A stretch of DNA of 55,539 bases. It comes from Phlegmacium glaucopus. Taxonomy: Eukaryota > Basidiomycota > Agaricomycetes > Agaricales > Cortinariaceae. Positions 10,512 to 22,349 of this stretch are shown here, in pieces; the stretch's first letter is position 1, and each line of letters starts with the position of its first letter. Location: positions 34,054 through 89,592 of the forward strand of contig MU130372.1 in assembly GCA_015039465.1 (NCBI GenBank). Reading direction: 5' to 3'. The notes beneath the pieces are model-generated. The model saw nothing but the letters and a program-made list of their open reading frames with translations. It had not been told where the DNA came from and made no database searches. A program made the position numbers and the translations under genes.

Positions 10512-13104
10512 CTAGATGTTCTGCACCAAATGCTTCCTCCTCATGTCCATGACCTGAGCCTCTAGCTGCTCTGCCTCATTCCACCTTCCCTGATTCCAGT
10601 ATGTGGCTGCTAGATTTGCCATGCTTGTGAGGGTGGATGGATGTTCTGCACCAAGATGCTTCTTCCTCATGTCCATGACTTGAACATCTAACTGCTCTGC
10701 CTCATTCCACCTCCCCTGATTACGGTATGTGGCTGCTAGATTTGCCATGCTTGAGAGGGTGTCTGGATGTTCTGCACCAAGATGCTTCTTCCTCATGTCC
10801 ATGACTTGAAGATACAGCTCCTCTGCATTCTTTGAGTCTCCATTTTCCCTCATTACTAGTGCAAAATTGGTATATTTATCATCATAGTAGTGCTTAATAA
10901 GTCCTATCTGGTGTCCATGTAACTCATTTGCCTTGATATGTGGAAAAATCAATCCCCGCAATACATAATCCTGAGTTGTAAATCTCCATGCAATTGCACA
11001 GGACAAGATTATGCTTCCCATCTGCCACATTTTCTGCTGCTCAGATTTCAACATTCTCTCCCTACTCCAACAGTGTACCAAAGGATGAACACACAACATA
11101 TCAGATGATTGTCCTCTTCTCATCAAAGAGAATGACAGAAGCATACTAACACCTTGCCCAAACAGGAAGTCATCCCAGTGACCATCACTGTCCAATACAA
11201 GCAGGGTATGATCCAATATGTGCATTGCCTGGGGCAGCTTTTCAGCTACCTCACTATCAACAACATATTTCCTAGACTCCTCAGCAGCAGATTGGAATAT
11301 GTCTTTAGAAATATTACTATGATGATAAAATGCACATATTTGGAGAATCAGAATTGCTGCCTGGGCTGCTTGTGCATTTCCAATGTCAGATTGTCCACTA
11401 GCCCTCCTTTCTATTTCTTTGAAAGATAAATCCCAAGTCCCATACACTGTCTGATTATAACTGGATGCTCCTGTGAATGAAGCATCTGACATAAGAGTCT
11501 GACGATGCAAGGAGAATTGTCTCAGATATCTCTTGAGATCACATTTCCCAGCTTCAATATAAGCACCAGCATGATCAATAGCAAGAGGGATGTAGCCAAG
11601 TTCATTGACAATCCTTTTAGCAGCCTGCAGATGCTCAGGTAATGGAGCAAAACAGCTGGACTTGAGAAGTAGAGATATAGCATCTGACTCCTCCATCTCA
11701 TTGATTGCAATTCTGTTCTCAAATGATACAATCCTTCCCATGGATCTGTTTCTGCTTGTAATCAGAACATTGCCTCTGTTACCTGGGGGAAAGAACTTGG
11801 CCACCACCTCTGGAGAGAGATCATCAGCATTATCAAACACAATCAACCATTCTTCCTGAATGTGAGAAATCCACTGGAGGGCAGACTCAACTGAGCCATC
11901 TCCCTGTGCAGCAGGAATGGTGGATATTCCCCCGAAAGACATTGCAATACTCTCAAGAGAGGAGGCATCAACCCAGAACACATGTGAAAAACTAGAGTAA
12001 GAAATTAACCCACAGTGTAGTTGTGGATATAATGTGAAGGCAATTACCAGTTAGACATATCTTCTGTGAACTTGAGACAGATCTGGGTCTTTCCAATCCC
12101 TCCCAATCCCCAGAGGAGACAAGAGCGCCTTGACATCAGCTGACTATTAGTATGAGGAACAAAAATCTTTCCAAGTCTGTCAAGCACATCTTTCCGTCCA
12201 GTAAAGATTGGACTGGGGTTTGGTTTCTGAGGGACAGGGATCACCATCCGCCCTTGGCTGGTATTGGCAGGGGCGGTATTGACTGTATAGTTCTGGCAGA
12301 TAAAATACGAATAATTATTGCAGAATCATTTGCACAGTATAAGAGAAGACTTACAAAGGTGCCGCCAGCGATGAGTAAATTCGCATTCGGAAAGAAACCC
12401 GAGGCAGAATGCTGAGTCCGTTGATCATCAGCAATAGCGGAGAACAGTGGGTGTAAGCAACTCACCCAGGGATTTTGTTCCAATTCTGTAGATCCCAGGT
12501 TGGTTTGCGTTATGGCATCAGGGGAGGAGAGCGAAATTTCTTCCGAATGGACTACAGGAGCAATGGAGACTTGGAGTTCACAGTCAGTCTCGTCGACGAC
12601 AATGATTGAGTCATTATGGATGTGATGGGTCGAGTTGAATGCTTACGCAAGCAATATCATTGGTCTCCGCTAAGGCAGAGACTGGGGCGGAGACTTGGAG
12701 TTCATGGGCGGCCTAATCGACAACGATGATTGAGTGGTTATGGTTATGATGGGTTAAGTTGAACGCTTACAGGAGAAAGATTATTGATCTGCAAGACAGA
12801 TACTGGGGTAGAGACTTCGAGTTCCTGGGTAGCCTGATCGACGATGATGGATAAGTAATTTTGGACGCAATGGGCAAAGTTGAATCCTCACAGTAATTCC
12901 AATTGTTTGATTGACCCGGGCACATTCAGCTGCAGCGCTAGTGGGAACGGATGGCATGAGATCAACAATGCTCGTTATGGCTGTCGATGTTGAGGTTGCT
13001 ACTTCAGGGCTTGAACCAAGAGCATCGGTGGTGGCCAGAGATGTGTGTTTTTCTTTCTTAGACTTGTCAAGTTTCTTATAAAGGCGCTTTATATTGTTGA
13101 ACAT
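10512..13104 (-). CDS. NB-ARC/TPR (NLR-like STAND) protein, copy 1
   Basis: STAND NTPases act as switch-type sensors in fungal self/non-self recognition and cell death; the substrate of this one is unknown. Seven exons give a continuous 748-codon frame: 12892-13104, 12771-12833, 12647-12712, 12466-12588, 12355-12411, 12048-12292 and 10512-11991. Splice sites are GT-AG throughout. Visible parts: Lys-rich start (MFNNIKRLYKK, ATG at 13104), three similar small exons (motif ELxVSxPVS), a FFPNANLLIAGGTF stretch common before the NTPase in agaricomycete NLRs, Walker A GLGGIGKTQ, Walker B WLIVFDNADD, ITSRNRS, GxxPLA-like GYIPLAIDHAG, then about three 42-residue kinesin-light-chain-type TPRs (ANLAATYxNQGRWNEAEQL). 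A one-base deletion ends the last TPR early, so the array is shorter than intended. A close paralogue is at 38599-41288. Expression is untested; it could be a functional short allele or an early pseudogene. Confidence 0.85.
12466..12833 (-). repeat. Three tandem exon-intron units in NLR copy 1
   Basis: Exons 2, 3 and 4 begin alike: (A)TQELEVSTPVS, AAHELQVSAPVS and TDCELQVSIAPV. Each is preceded by an intron of similar sequence starting GT(A/G)AG(C/G)(A/G)TTCAACT and ending near TCGTCGA. Exons 2 and 3 are 63 and 66 bp and start and end between codons, so units can be gained or lost without shifting the frame. The same arrangement with identical exon lengths is in copy 2. Confidence 0.75.
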
Positions 13105-13420
13105 TGGGTTGTGGTGCTCGATGCGCAGTGGTGATGAGAAGCAAGAAGAAAGATGTCCTGATTACATAAGAGCTGTCGCAAGAACTTGCCTCATGCCTGT
13201 ACAGTCACGGTGAACCTTTACAGAAACTTCCCTGTCGAATTTCTTATAATGAAAAGATCCATTGTTGGCCAAACTGCTGACCATCGATTGATGCATTTCT
13301 GAGCACTGAATGGTGGATAGCCATTACCCTTGACGCACCTGATTTCACTGAATCATAGATAGTCCAACTTTTGCACCGAAAGCTGTACCACTTGACTCAA
13401 AATGTACTGATGCCTGGTCC
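13105..13420. other. 5' flank of NLR copy 1, shared with copy 2
   Basis: Upstream sequence of the gene, matching 41289-41579 upstream of copy 2, so it was duplicated with the gene and probably holds the promoter. No TATA box stands out. Similarity stops at about 13405, where copy 2 runs into an LTR. Confidence 0.5.
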
Positions 13421-13540
13421 GATGATAAGGCTATATTTTTACTGCATGTCTCCCTAACATCGAAGGAATTTGAGCTAGGTGCGTGGCTTTGTTGATGGCT
13501 AACGCAGCGGCAGTCATACGGAATATGGTCAAAGTATAAT

Positions 13541-13717
13541 GGTAAGGAACAAGAACAGCCAGCCAATCCGCGGAAGGGTACACGAAAAATTACACAAGAA
13601 TTGGGCATTCCTAACCAATGGAGGACAATCATCAACAGATACAATGGCAAGCAAAGTACACAGGAGGCTCATGAAGCTCAACAACATCTAACACCAGCTG
13701 AGGACGACTCGGAATAA
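13541..13717 (+). pseudogene. pogo-type transposase N-terminal HTH remnant
   Basis: A 59-codon frame reads GTRKITQELGIPNQWRTII and then NRYNGKQSTQEAHEAQQHL, resembling the psq-type helix-turn-helix start of fungal pogo (Tc1/mariner) transposases, which typically reads ...GIPxxxRTIxNRYNG...TxQEAHExxQxLTPAEE. It ends in TAA right after LTPAEDDSE, and no DDE catalytic domain follows. Recognition rests on motif memory only. Confidence 0.5.
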
Positions 13718-14383
13718 TCCTTGGAATCAATGGAGCCTGGCAACCGTATACTGCAAAAGGTTTGTCTCAAATGTAGTGCACTTGGTTGCTAGAGGAATAG
13801 GTGAATTTCAGTGCGAGGATCTGCTTGGCATGGAGGAGACAAGATGTCTACCTTCTGATCAGTGGACACACGTCGTTGGTGGGCGAAGAGCCAAGACTCA
13901 GCCATAAACGAGGTGGCGCCAACCACCAAAAATGTGACCGCGATCGTGACCATTTGTGTATATGGTACGATACTGAAGCCTACAATTATGTTCAAGGGTC
14001 AATAAGTGGGGAAATACATCACCACAAGGTCCGGAAGTACTCACCAAAGACAGTGACTGTTGACTGACGCCATCTAGTCTTGCACATTCACCCAAGACAA
14101 CGAGTTTGGTTGGTGAAAATTTTTGATCCACCAACAAAGGAGGGCAGGCAGACGTACCCATGCTAGTAGTTCCCATTACTCACTTGAGCTTCTTGATTAT
14201 GCACCGGCTAACAACATTGTTAATCTCGGTTACACCCCACTTTACAAAGGTGAGGAACAAGTTCCAAAGCGAAATCCAAAAGTTTGGAGATTTGCATAGG
14301 CGCAGTGTTGGAAAAGATGATTTTTCGCATGCATTCTTCCTTTCCTTCGGTGCCATTAAGGTCGTGTTTGTGGCAGCTGATGT
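13718..14383. other. No gene recognised
   Basis: Mixed-composition sequence without a recognisable protein frame or repeat. It leads into copy b of the duplicated block. Confidence 0.4.
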
Positions 14384-14997
14384 CGATCCACTTAATCCTG
14401 ATGCAATCTCTGACATGCTTCCAACATCTTTTGAGTTATCTCCTACGACCCACACAGCCCCAATTGCTGGTCCCTCAGTATACACACCTGCAACACCACT
14501 CGACACCAACATTGCGAGCCTATGACAGCTTGAAACACCAACAAAACGGAGGCATGAATTATATGGTGCGTTAGCCTGCGTCGTCCTGCTCTCTTCTTCG
14601 AAGCCACGGATTTCTCGAATCCCTACCAGAATTGCCCCAACCCGATTGGTCCCTCCCAAAAGGTCTGTATTCTACTGGATATCAGTCCCACGAAGTATTA
14701 CACACACTACTCACATGATATTATTCAGGCTTGGGTGATCAATGACAAAAATGCCGTCCAGTACGTTTATCTAAGTAAGCTTAAATAGTCAATCCCTGCA
14801 GACGAAGGGGAACAAAACAAAAGACAATCGCACCAAACTCTTGACATGGCCGACATCTAACTGCTGATAAATTTTGTGACAAGCTGCGAGAGAGAAGGAG
14901 AACAAGGCAAAGAGGAAGACCAATAGAGAAGCAAGAAAGGTCGCCAACAAGATTCAGTGGTAGGATGATGCTAGCAGACCGCCTCTTCAGAGGAGCC
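14384..14997. repeat. Duplicated block, copy b (partner at 338-984)
   Basis: Second copy of the unidentified block, with the same DPLNPDAISDML frame and the same end CTAGCAGACCGCCTCTTCAG. It differs from copy a by small indels, including an 18-bp insertion near 14945 (CAAGATTCAGTGGTAGGA). Confidence 0.7.
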
Positions 14998-15099
14998 TTT
15001 TTAACATTACCTGATGGACCTTGGATGGACCCCTACATGACTCTTGACCATCAAATAGCAGATTTCACCGGCAACATCCGAAAGTAGCCGTGACAACCT

Positions 15100-17300
15100 A
15101 TGAGAACACGGATAGTGACATCATCAACTCTGTCTACCAATGTATTTTAGGCTGATCCAGCTAAGATCACCAAAGACCAACCACAAACGGTGGAACCTCC
15201 GACACCCCCCGCCTCCAGTACGACAACTGGCTGAACCAAGCATAGGTATCTATCGTTCAACGTTGTTACATTCCATCATACGTTACTCCGGTCCGACTCC
15301 GTCGGAGTTGTCTCCGGCAGTCCGTACTCCGTTCCAGTACTTTCCCTTGCCTCCGGATTTACTCCTTCTATGTCCAACTCCGAGACTTCTCCATATCATT
15401 CCGGTTCTTCCGACGTTACTCCAAACTCATTTCCACATCTTCATCACAACCACTATTTCTTTGTCATCACTTTCCCACCATCAGTCAGCACACCAGCTAT
15501 GGATTATTCACCCCAAGAATGCAGGACCTTCGGGAGCAGAACGCAGCATTTATATTTATATTTTATATTTCGGATGCTATTCCTTTTATATTTAAGTACT
15601 CGAAACTTGTATGTTTTCCTCAGTTCGAATATCGACTTAGTTTCCCACTCTTGGTCTTCCTCTAAGTTCTTTGAAACTTCCGGTTCCGCTCCGCTCCGTC
15701 TTACTCCGAAATTAGGACACAAAGGTTCTGGGTAGCACAGCAGATAAGCTGAGGCTAAGTCCTATCCTTTCCGTGACTCCGTTCTGTGACTCCGTCCGTT
15801 ACTCCGTCCGAAACTCCGGAACAGAGTTCTCGAACTTAACAAACGTCGATAATCTCATCACGCTACCTTACAATAAAGACAACCAGTATATCCGTGCTTT
15901 CATGTCAGAAACCATATCCATGTTCAAGGATATCACTCAACTGAAACTCCTCGTCTTGACGAAAGAACTCATCAATGCTCAACTCCAAAGTAAACTCTTC
16001 AGGAGACGTTGACAATAAAAGACAACGTGAATATTACAATTTAAATCAAGAAAGGGTTGGGTAGGAGGAGTAATGCAAAAATAGACTTGTTGAGAGTTTA
16101 TAGAACGAGCTGCTGCTTTGAACATGCCAGATGGAGTTAGAAGAAAGGTTTTCGAAGAAGAGTTGGCAAAATTGCAAGGATTGGAACCGGCTGCTAGTGA
16201 TGACTTAGATTGGTTGACTCAGGCATGTAATCTCCCTCTGAAAATCTATCTCATCTAATGTTTCCCTTTTAGATTCCTTGGGGTCGTCATACCCCTGAAA
16301 CCTATTCCATCGCTCACGCTCAAACGGTACTCAACGAAGATCACCATGGACTTAATCACGTATCACGTATTCTCAAATTCCTAGCTGTTGGTAAACTACG
16401 TGGCGCTGTTCAAGGGATTATCTACGTTGTTCGACCACCGGCTGTTGGCAAGACGTCAATTGGCAAAAGTATTTTGGGCAGTCGGTTCTTCAGATTCAGT
16501 GTGGGTTGACGGATGTAGCAGAGATCAAAGAGAATAGAAGGACTTATGTTGGGTAATATCGTTTCTAATGTTCTCACTACTCAATGCTAAGTGGACTTGT
16601 AGCGCTCTACCAGGCTCATTCGAGCCTTGAAACGGCTTGAGACTGAAAACCCACTCGTTCTCAATGATGAAGTTGACAAGATCGGTCGTAGAATTAATGG
16701 AGACCCTGCAGGAGATGTTGGATCCTGAACAGAACAATGGTTTCTTGGAGCGCTAGTATATTTGTCTTTTTCTTTCTTAGCTATCGATGTTCTTAACCGT
16801 TTTTCTACAGCATGACCCGTAGACCTCTTATGGTACTCTTTGTGTGTATTGGTATGTTGTCGTTCTTTGACGTCAATACCCCCTGGCTGATTTAGGAAAA
16901 TTAGCCAACAACCTTGACATTTATCCCTGCTCCTCTTCTTGATCGCATGGAGGTCCTCAAAGTTCCCGGTTATGTTTCTGAACAAAAGTTGATTATCGCA
17001 TCTCGTTATCTGGGTCCTCAAGTCAAAGAAGCTTCTGGCTTAGCAGAAGCAGACGTTGAGGTAGAATCAAGCACTGTCGATATACTCCTCAAGTATTATT
17101 GCAGGGAGATTGGGGTTCAAAATTTGATGAAACATATTGAGAAGGTGTGTGATTGTGGATTTTGGCATTGAGAATATTTATGCCTTATTTTTGTTTTTTG
17201 GAAATAAATTTATCGTAAAAGGCGCTCTTAAGCTCGTGCAGGATCTATGAGAAGATATTTTCCCTGAACTCAAACAACCTGGCACGTCGATGTTGGCTCA
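15100..17300 (+). pseudogene. PIM1: Mitochondrial Lon pseudogene, copy 2 (LTR-interrupted)
   Basis: Recognisable Lon parts: AMKENTDSD-like end of the N-domain near 15105, helical region near 15950-16230, an intron near 16225-16272, a broken AAA region near 16400-16560, the AAA C-terminal part near 16950-17160 (PLLDRMEVLKVPGYVSEQKL and GLAEADVEVESSTVDIL), then ALKLVQDL and the linker EDIFPELKQPGT at about 17225-17285. The protease domain never follows; instead the N-terminus of copy 3 begins. A solo LTR (15264-15841) is inserted early. Numerous stops and frameshifts. Confidence 0.8.
15264..15841 (+). repeat. Solo LTR, family B copy 4
   Basis: 578 bp from TGTTACATTCC to CGAACTTAACA, flanked by AACGT at 15259-15263 and 15842-15846. 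The empty target is visible in the other Lon copies (CTATCGTTAACGTTGA in copy 1), so the insertion is exact. Rich in ACTCCG/CGGAGT. Confidence 0.9.
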
Positions 17301-17834
17301 AGCACAGACATTTCCTCCAACATAGCTACTGAGCCTACTACACTGTAATTTGGTATAAACTTGTCGTTCTGAAATAAAATCTGAGGACTTTTGTCGATAT
17401 GTATGTCGGATAATAATAGCGTTGTCGCGAACACAAGTGGAATATTTGCCTGTCATCCCTTTTTCCCGGTTTCTACAAAGCCGTAGTCATCCGAAATTCA
17501 GCAGTTGTATTAGCAACCATACCATAAGGAAATGACGAAACGCTCAGCACCTTCCTACTCAAAGACGAAAACACGGATAGCAATGTCATCGCAGACATCA
17601 ACTCTGGTCCATGAAGTTGGTGTCTTTGCTCAGATCACCAGCGTATTTGCTGTGGCTGGAGCCTGGAGGAGGAGAAGACGACAAAGAGGATGGTTTAATT
17701 GCTGTCTTGTATCCATCCTCGAACAAAAATATCCCAACTTGTCAAGCTTCAAGGCTGGTCCAGCGAAGATCACCGAAGACCAACCGCAAACAGTGGAACC
17801 TCCGACCACCCCCCTCCTTCTCCGCCTCCACAAC

Positions 17835-19481
17835 CTGAACTTTACACTCCCCCACGTCTTCCTCCAGGAATCCAGGAATCCCTGGTAAATGAGAATATTC
17901 CTCATGGATTCCGGGTGGATTCCGGGTGGATTCCTGGGATTCCTATCTAATTCCTGGTGGATTCCTCGTTAATTCCTGGTGGATTCCTGGTATTCCTGGT
18001 ATTCCTGGTATTCCTGGTATTCCTGGTGGAATCCTGGTGGAATCCTGGTGGATTCCTGGTGAGTTCCTGGTGGAATTCTGGTGAAATCAGCTAAGTCATT
18101 GACTTGTTTTATTTAATTTAATTTTTCCTAGATTTTTTTCATTGCAAGATATATATTGAAAAGTATACATTAATCACTTATTAATAACCTATTAATTAAA
18201 CTAAAATGTAACCCCATGAGGGGGTTATGATTGTAGTATATTAAAATTAAAACGAACCCCGGCGAGGGGGTTGTTGTTGTTGTCGCTGTGATAGTATATT
18301 AAATAAATAAACCCCCCATGAGGGGGGTCGTCGTACGGGTGTGTCGTCGTTCGTACGTGTTGTTCGTACGTGTCGTTGTTTGCACGTGTCGTTGTTTGGG
18401 TGTGTCATTTGGGTGTTGTTACCGTGGGTCCTCGTCGTCATACCTGTCGTCAGAGTAATCAGAGAAGAATAAAAATAAAAATAACCCCCCCAGTGAGGGG
18501 GGGTGGTGGTTGTTGTGCATGGTGGTGGTCGTCCCAGTAGCGTACTAAAATGAATTAAATAAAAATAACCCCCCCTTGTACAGGGGGGGGAGGGGGTAGC
18601 TGTTGTCGTTCAAACCATAAGGATTAAAAAAAACCCCCCCGGTGAAGGGGGGGTAAGGGAGTGGTGGTGTGTCAAGGTGGAGGGTGGTGGTGGATGGGAG
18701 GGAGGTCGTCGTCGTCGCTGTACACTGCCGGCAGTCGTTAATGAATCGAAATAAAATAAAATAAAATAAAAAAATAAAAAAATAAAAAAAAACCGAAAAC
18801 CCCCCTGGTTAGGGGGGTAGCCGTCGTCATCACCGTCGCTGTTGTTGGCCGTTGTTGGCCGTTGTTGGCCGTTGTTGGTCGTTGTTGTTGTTGGTCGTTG
18901 TTGGTCATCCTCCTCCTCCTCCTCCTCCTCCACCTCCTCGTCCTCCTCCTCCTCCATCCTCGTCGTCATCCATCGTCGTCGTTGTGTCTTGGTTGTTGTT
19001 GTCGTAGTTCTGGGGTGGTTGCGATTGCGATGGTGGTGGTTGTGAGATGACGGAGTATATTACTAATGTTTGTTGATTTGGGAAATATTGTCACGTGACC
19101 ACACCTCGCAGCCTGAACAAAATTCAAAATTTAAATGGCGGCAAGGCATTGCCACCTCTAATATATGAATTACTGATGTTTTAGTATTTTACTTTTAAAT
19201 ATTAATAATACATAATATATAATGGTAGTACCAGGAATTCCCAGGATTCCGGGTGGATTCTGTGTTGGGGATTCCTAAGGAATTCCGGGAATCCTGGTAT
19301 CAATTTCATTGTGTACCAGGAATCCACCTGGAATCCTCCTGGACTGGGAAGAGCCAGGAATGTCAATTTCAGAGGGAATTGGCTGGTAGAAAATTCCTCC
19401 CAGAATCCTGGTATTCCTACCAGGAATGGTAGGAATCCTCCAGGAATCCTCCAGGAAGACGTGGGGGAGTGTAAAGACCTC
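17835..19481. mobile_element. Non-autonomous hAT-like element E1 (1.65 kb)
   Basis: Inserted in Lon copy 3 with an 8-bp target duplication TCCACAAC at 17827-17834 and 19482-19489, the duplication length known for hAT transposons. Ends share CTTTACACTCCCCCACGTC in inverted orientation. Behind each end lies an array of TTCCTGG-type repeats of 9-12 bp, inverted between the two ends (about 17870-18080 and 19225-19460). The middle holds seven C-run/G-run hairpins, G/T-rich tracts and the GTCACGTGACC segment shared with E2. No transposase is encoded; it must be mobilised in trans. Confidence 0.8.
18212..18817. repeat. Seven C-run/G-run hairpin modules in E1
   Basis: Each module has an A/T-rich lead, 4-7 C, a 4-8 base loop, 4-8 G, then G/T-rich sequence such as GTTGTTGTCGTCG. 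C-run starts are at 18212, 18257, 18312, 18485, 18569, 18634 and 18800. Loops vary (ATGA, GGCGA, AGTGA, TTGTACA, GGTGAA, TGGTTA), and the stems are kept. Confidence 0.8.
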
Positions 19482-21744
19482 TCCACAACGACAACTGGCT
19501 GAACAAAACACAGGTATCTGCCTTTTTTTTTCTTTTTTTTTTCTTGGCCAAATCTTTACACTATTCCAGGTCCCGTACTAACGGAAGCCTTTCTTGTATA
19601 ACCATGAACATTTCTATCGTCAACGTTGAGAATCTCATCACGCCACCTTACAATAAAGACAACCAACATATCTGTGCTTTCATGTCGGAAATCATGTCCG
19701 TGTTCAAGGATATCGCTCAACTGAACCCAAACTGAACCCCTCTTCGGCGACCAAATAATAAATATCACCATTAACCAGGTTACTACCAACATTTTCAACA
19801 AACTAGACAAACTAGCTGACTCTGCAGCTGCTGTATCCACCGGTGAAGTTCGGGAGCTACAAGTTGTTCTCGAATCTCAGGTTGTCGATGATAGACTCCC
19901 ACAAGCTCTCCTTGTCTTGAAGAGAGATCTCATCAATGTTCAACTCCAAAATAAATTCTCAAGAGACGTTGACAGTAAAATCGCCAAAGGACAATGTGAC
20001 TATTACAACTTAAAGGCATCAAGAAAGAGTTGGGTATGGAGAGTAATGGCAACGATAAACTTATTGAGAAGTTTAGAGAACAAGCTGCTGCTTTCAAAAT
20101 GTGCAATGGAGTTTTCGAAGAGGACTTGGCAAAGATGCAACGATTGGTGGATTGGTTGACTGCCGTCTGAAAATGTCTCATCTAACGTTTCTCATTTAGA
20201 TTCCTTGGGGTCGTCATACGCCTGAAAACCACATCACTCACGCTCAAACCATAACTTGCCAATGTGAAATCACGTATTCTCGAATTCTTAGCTGTTGGTA
20301 AACTACATGGCACTATTCAAGGGAAGATTATCTGCCTCGTTGGACCACCTGGCGTTGGCGAGACGTCGATTGGCAAAACCATTTCGGGCAGGCGGTTCTT
20401 CAGACTCAGTGTGGGTGGTTTGACGGATGTAGCAAAGATCAAAGGGCATAGAAGGACTTACGTTGGGTAAGATCGTTTCTAATGTTCTCACTACTCAATG
20501 CTAAGTGGATTTGTAGCGCTCTACCAGGCAAGATCGTCGAGATCGAAACCCTACTCGTTCTCGTTGATGAAGTTGACAAGCTCAGTCATGGAATTAATGG
20601 AGAGACCCTGCTAGGAGATGTTGGATGAATAAAACAATGGTTTCTTGGACTGCTAGTATGTTTATCCTTTTCTTTCATAGCTACCGATGTTCTTAACCTT
20701 TTTTCTACAGCATGACCTGTAGACCTCTCACAGGTGCTCTTCCTGTGTGCTAATATGTTGTCGTTCTTTGATGTCGATACCCCCTGGCTGATGTGAGAAG
20801 CTTAGCCAACAACTTTGACACCATCCCTGCTCCTCTTCTCAATCATATGGAGGTCCTCGAATTTTTCGGTTATATTTCTGAAGAAAGATTGGTTATCGCA
20901 TCTCGTTAGTATCCGGGTCCTCAAGCCAAAGAAGCTTCTGGCTTAGCAGAATTGGATGTTGATCTAGGATCAAGCACTGTCGATGTACTCGTCAAGTATT
21001 ATTGCACGGAGAGTGGGGTTCGAAACATATCGAGGTTATGGCTTACCTTTTTTGTTGGAAATAGGTTCATCGTAAACCTCGTATAGGAGCTAGGAGAAGA
21101 TACCTTTCCCCTGAACCCAAACAACCTGGCGCATTTACGACCGTCGATGTTGGCTCAAGTTCAGACATTCCTCCAGCATAACTCCAGAAACCACCACATC
21201 GTGATTAATATTGAACAAAACATTGTCAGAACCCATCGGCGCTATTGAATCACAAGAAGACAAAACCCCTTTGGAACCCGTCAACACCGTCGAACCACAA
21301 ATCTCCACCACCAAATGAACCCATTTTCAATCCTACTACTACTATTACTGAAGCTGATCAGAAGAAGCCTGTGATAACGAAAGAGAGGAAGCCAATGCAT
21401 ATATTCCTTCGTCTGTTCATGTACAAATCATACCTGATAATTTGAAAGAGTATGTTGGTTCTGCCTGTGTATTAGAAGAGTAGGATGTATACGCATGCAC
21501 CACCTCCTGGTGTCAGCACTGGACTTGGATATTTGGATCTGGTGCGGTGACGCCTATCAAAGCCATGGTATGTCATTTCTAAATTGCGATGATGATCGTT
21601 GTTTTACTACTTTCTGACGGCTACCTTTGTAGATTAAAACCACTATAAGCGGAAGGGGCAAGTTAGATACGATCCATCACCAACCATCTCGCCTGATGTT
21701 TCGCCATGAACATCTATGGAATCATCATCTCGATCTGCTGATGT

Positions 21745-22349
21745 TCAAGCCCAAGATACTATCACTAGCTCCCCTTTCTTTCTCCACCTATCCCACATTC
21801 TGCGCATGCCTCGAGTTCTTCATTCCCACCTCGCTCGCTTTATCAATCTCCTCCTTCCTCTTCTCTATTCTGCGAAGACTCACCCACTATCAAATTAAAC
21901 TCTCTATGCATCATTTGCAGACATCCTCAAACTCAATCTTCTGTCCGTCAACTCCTCAAACGAGATCCCTCACAAGCCTACTTTGCATCAAGCGTAATTG
22001 CCATTTCGGATATATCTCCCTCAACGCTATGACTCCAGATGGTTCCGTCATTGGAACGCTTGCAAAACAATTAAAATAGCAGAAAGTCCTCGCGAACTTC
22101 CTCTTTTTATAATAGAACTCTCCATTATTGGTCAAGAAGCTCAAATGATAGATGAAGAAGATAATGAGAATGCTATGAAGTTTGTTCAGCAGGGTAGAGA
22201 AAATGATATATTTAAGAATTGCATCATGTGCACACTTTCTGATTCAAAATCAATCATGAAGCTGCAGTTGCTTATATTTGTTGATGCAGATTTTCATTGT
22301 GCAGCAGTGGCCATCATTTTTTACTTGGTTGTGGGCTGCTTTGCACATG
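21745..22349. other. No gene recognised between Lon copy 3 and the foldback
   Basis: Several open frames of 60-130 codons overlap here (for example plus strand 21998-22387), but they resemble nothing I know and the last one runs into the foldback repeat, so it is not a reliable gene. Confidence 0.4.

Larger units (their letters stand above)
17430..21700 (+). pseudogene. PIM1: Mitochondrial Lon pseudogene, copy 3 (hAT-interrupted)
   Basis: Begins with the Lon N-domain (LLKDENTDSD near 17560, HEVGVFAQITSVFAVAGA near 17615), is split at 17835-19481 by a hAT-like element, resumes with the helical region (19600-20160), an intron near 20160-20200, and the AAA core: [20 protein letters not shown] near 20400-20460. 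Walker A reads GPPGVGETS, so the invariant lysine is a glutamate and ATP binding would fail. The linker is at 21090-21180 and the start of the protease domain near 21490-21560 (MYTHAPPPGVSTGL). The part with the catalytic serine and lysine is deleted, compared with copy 1. Confidence 0.85.
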
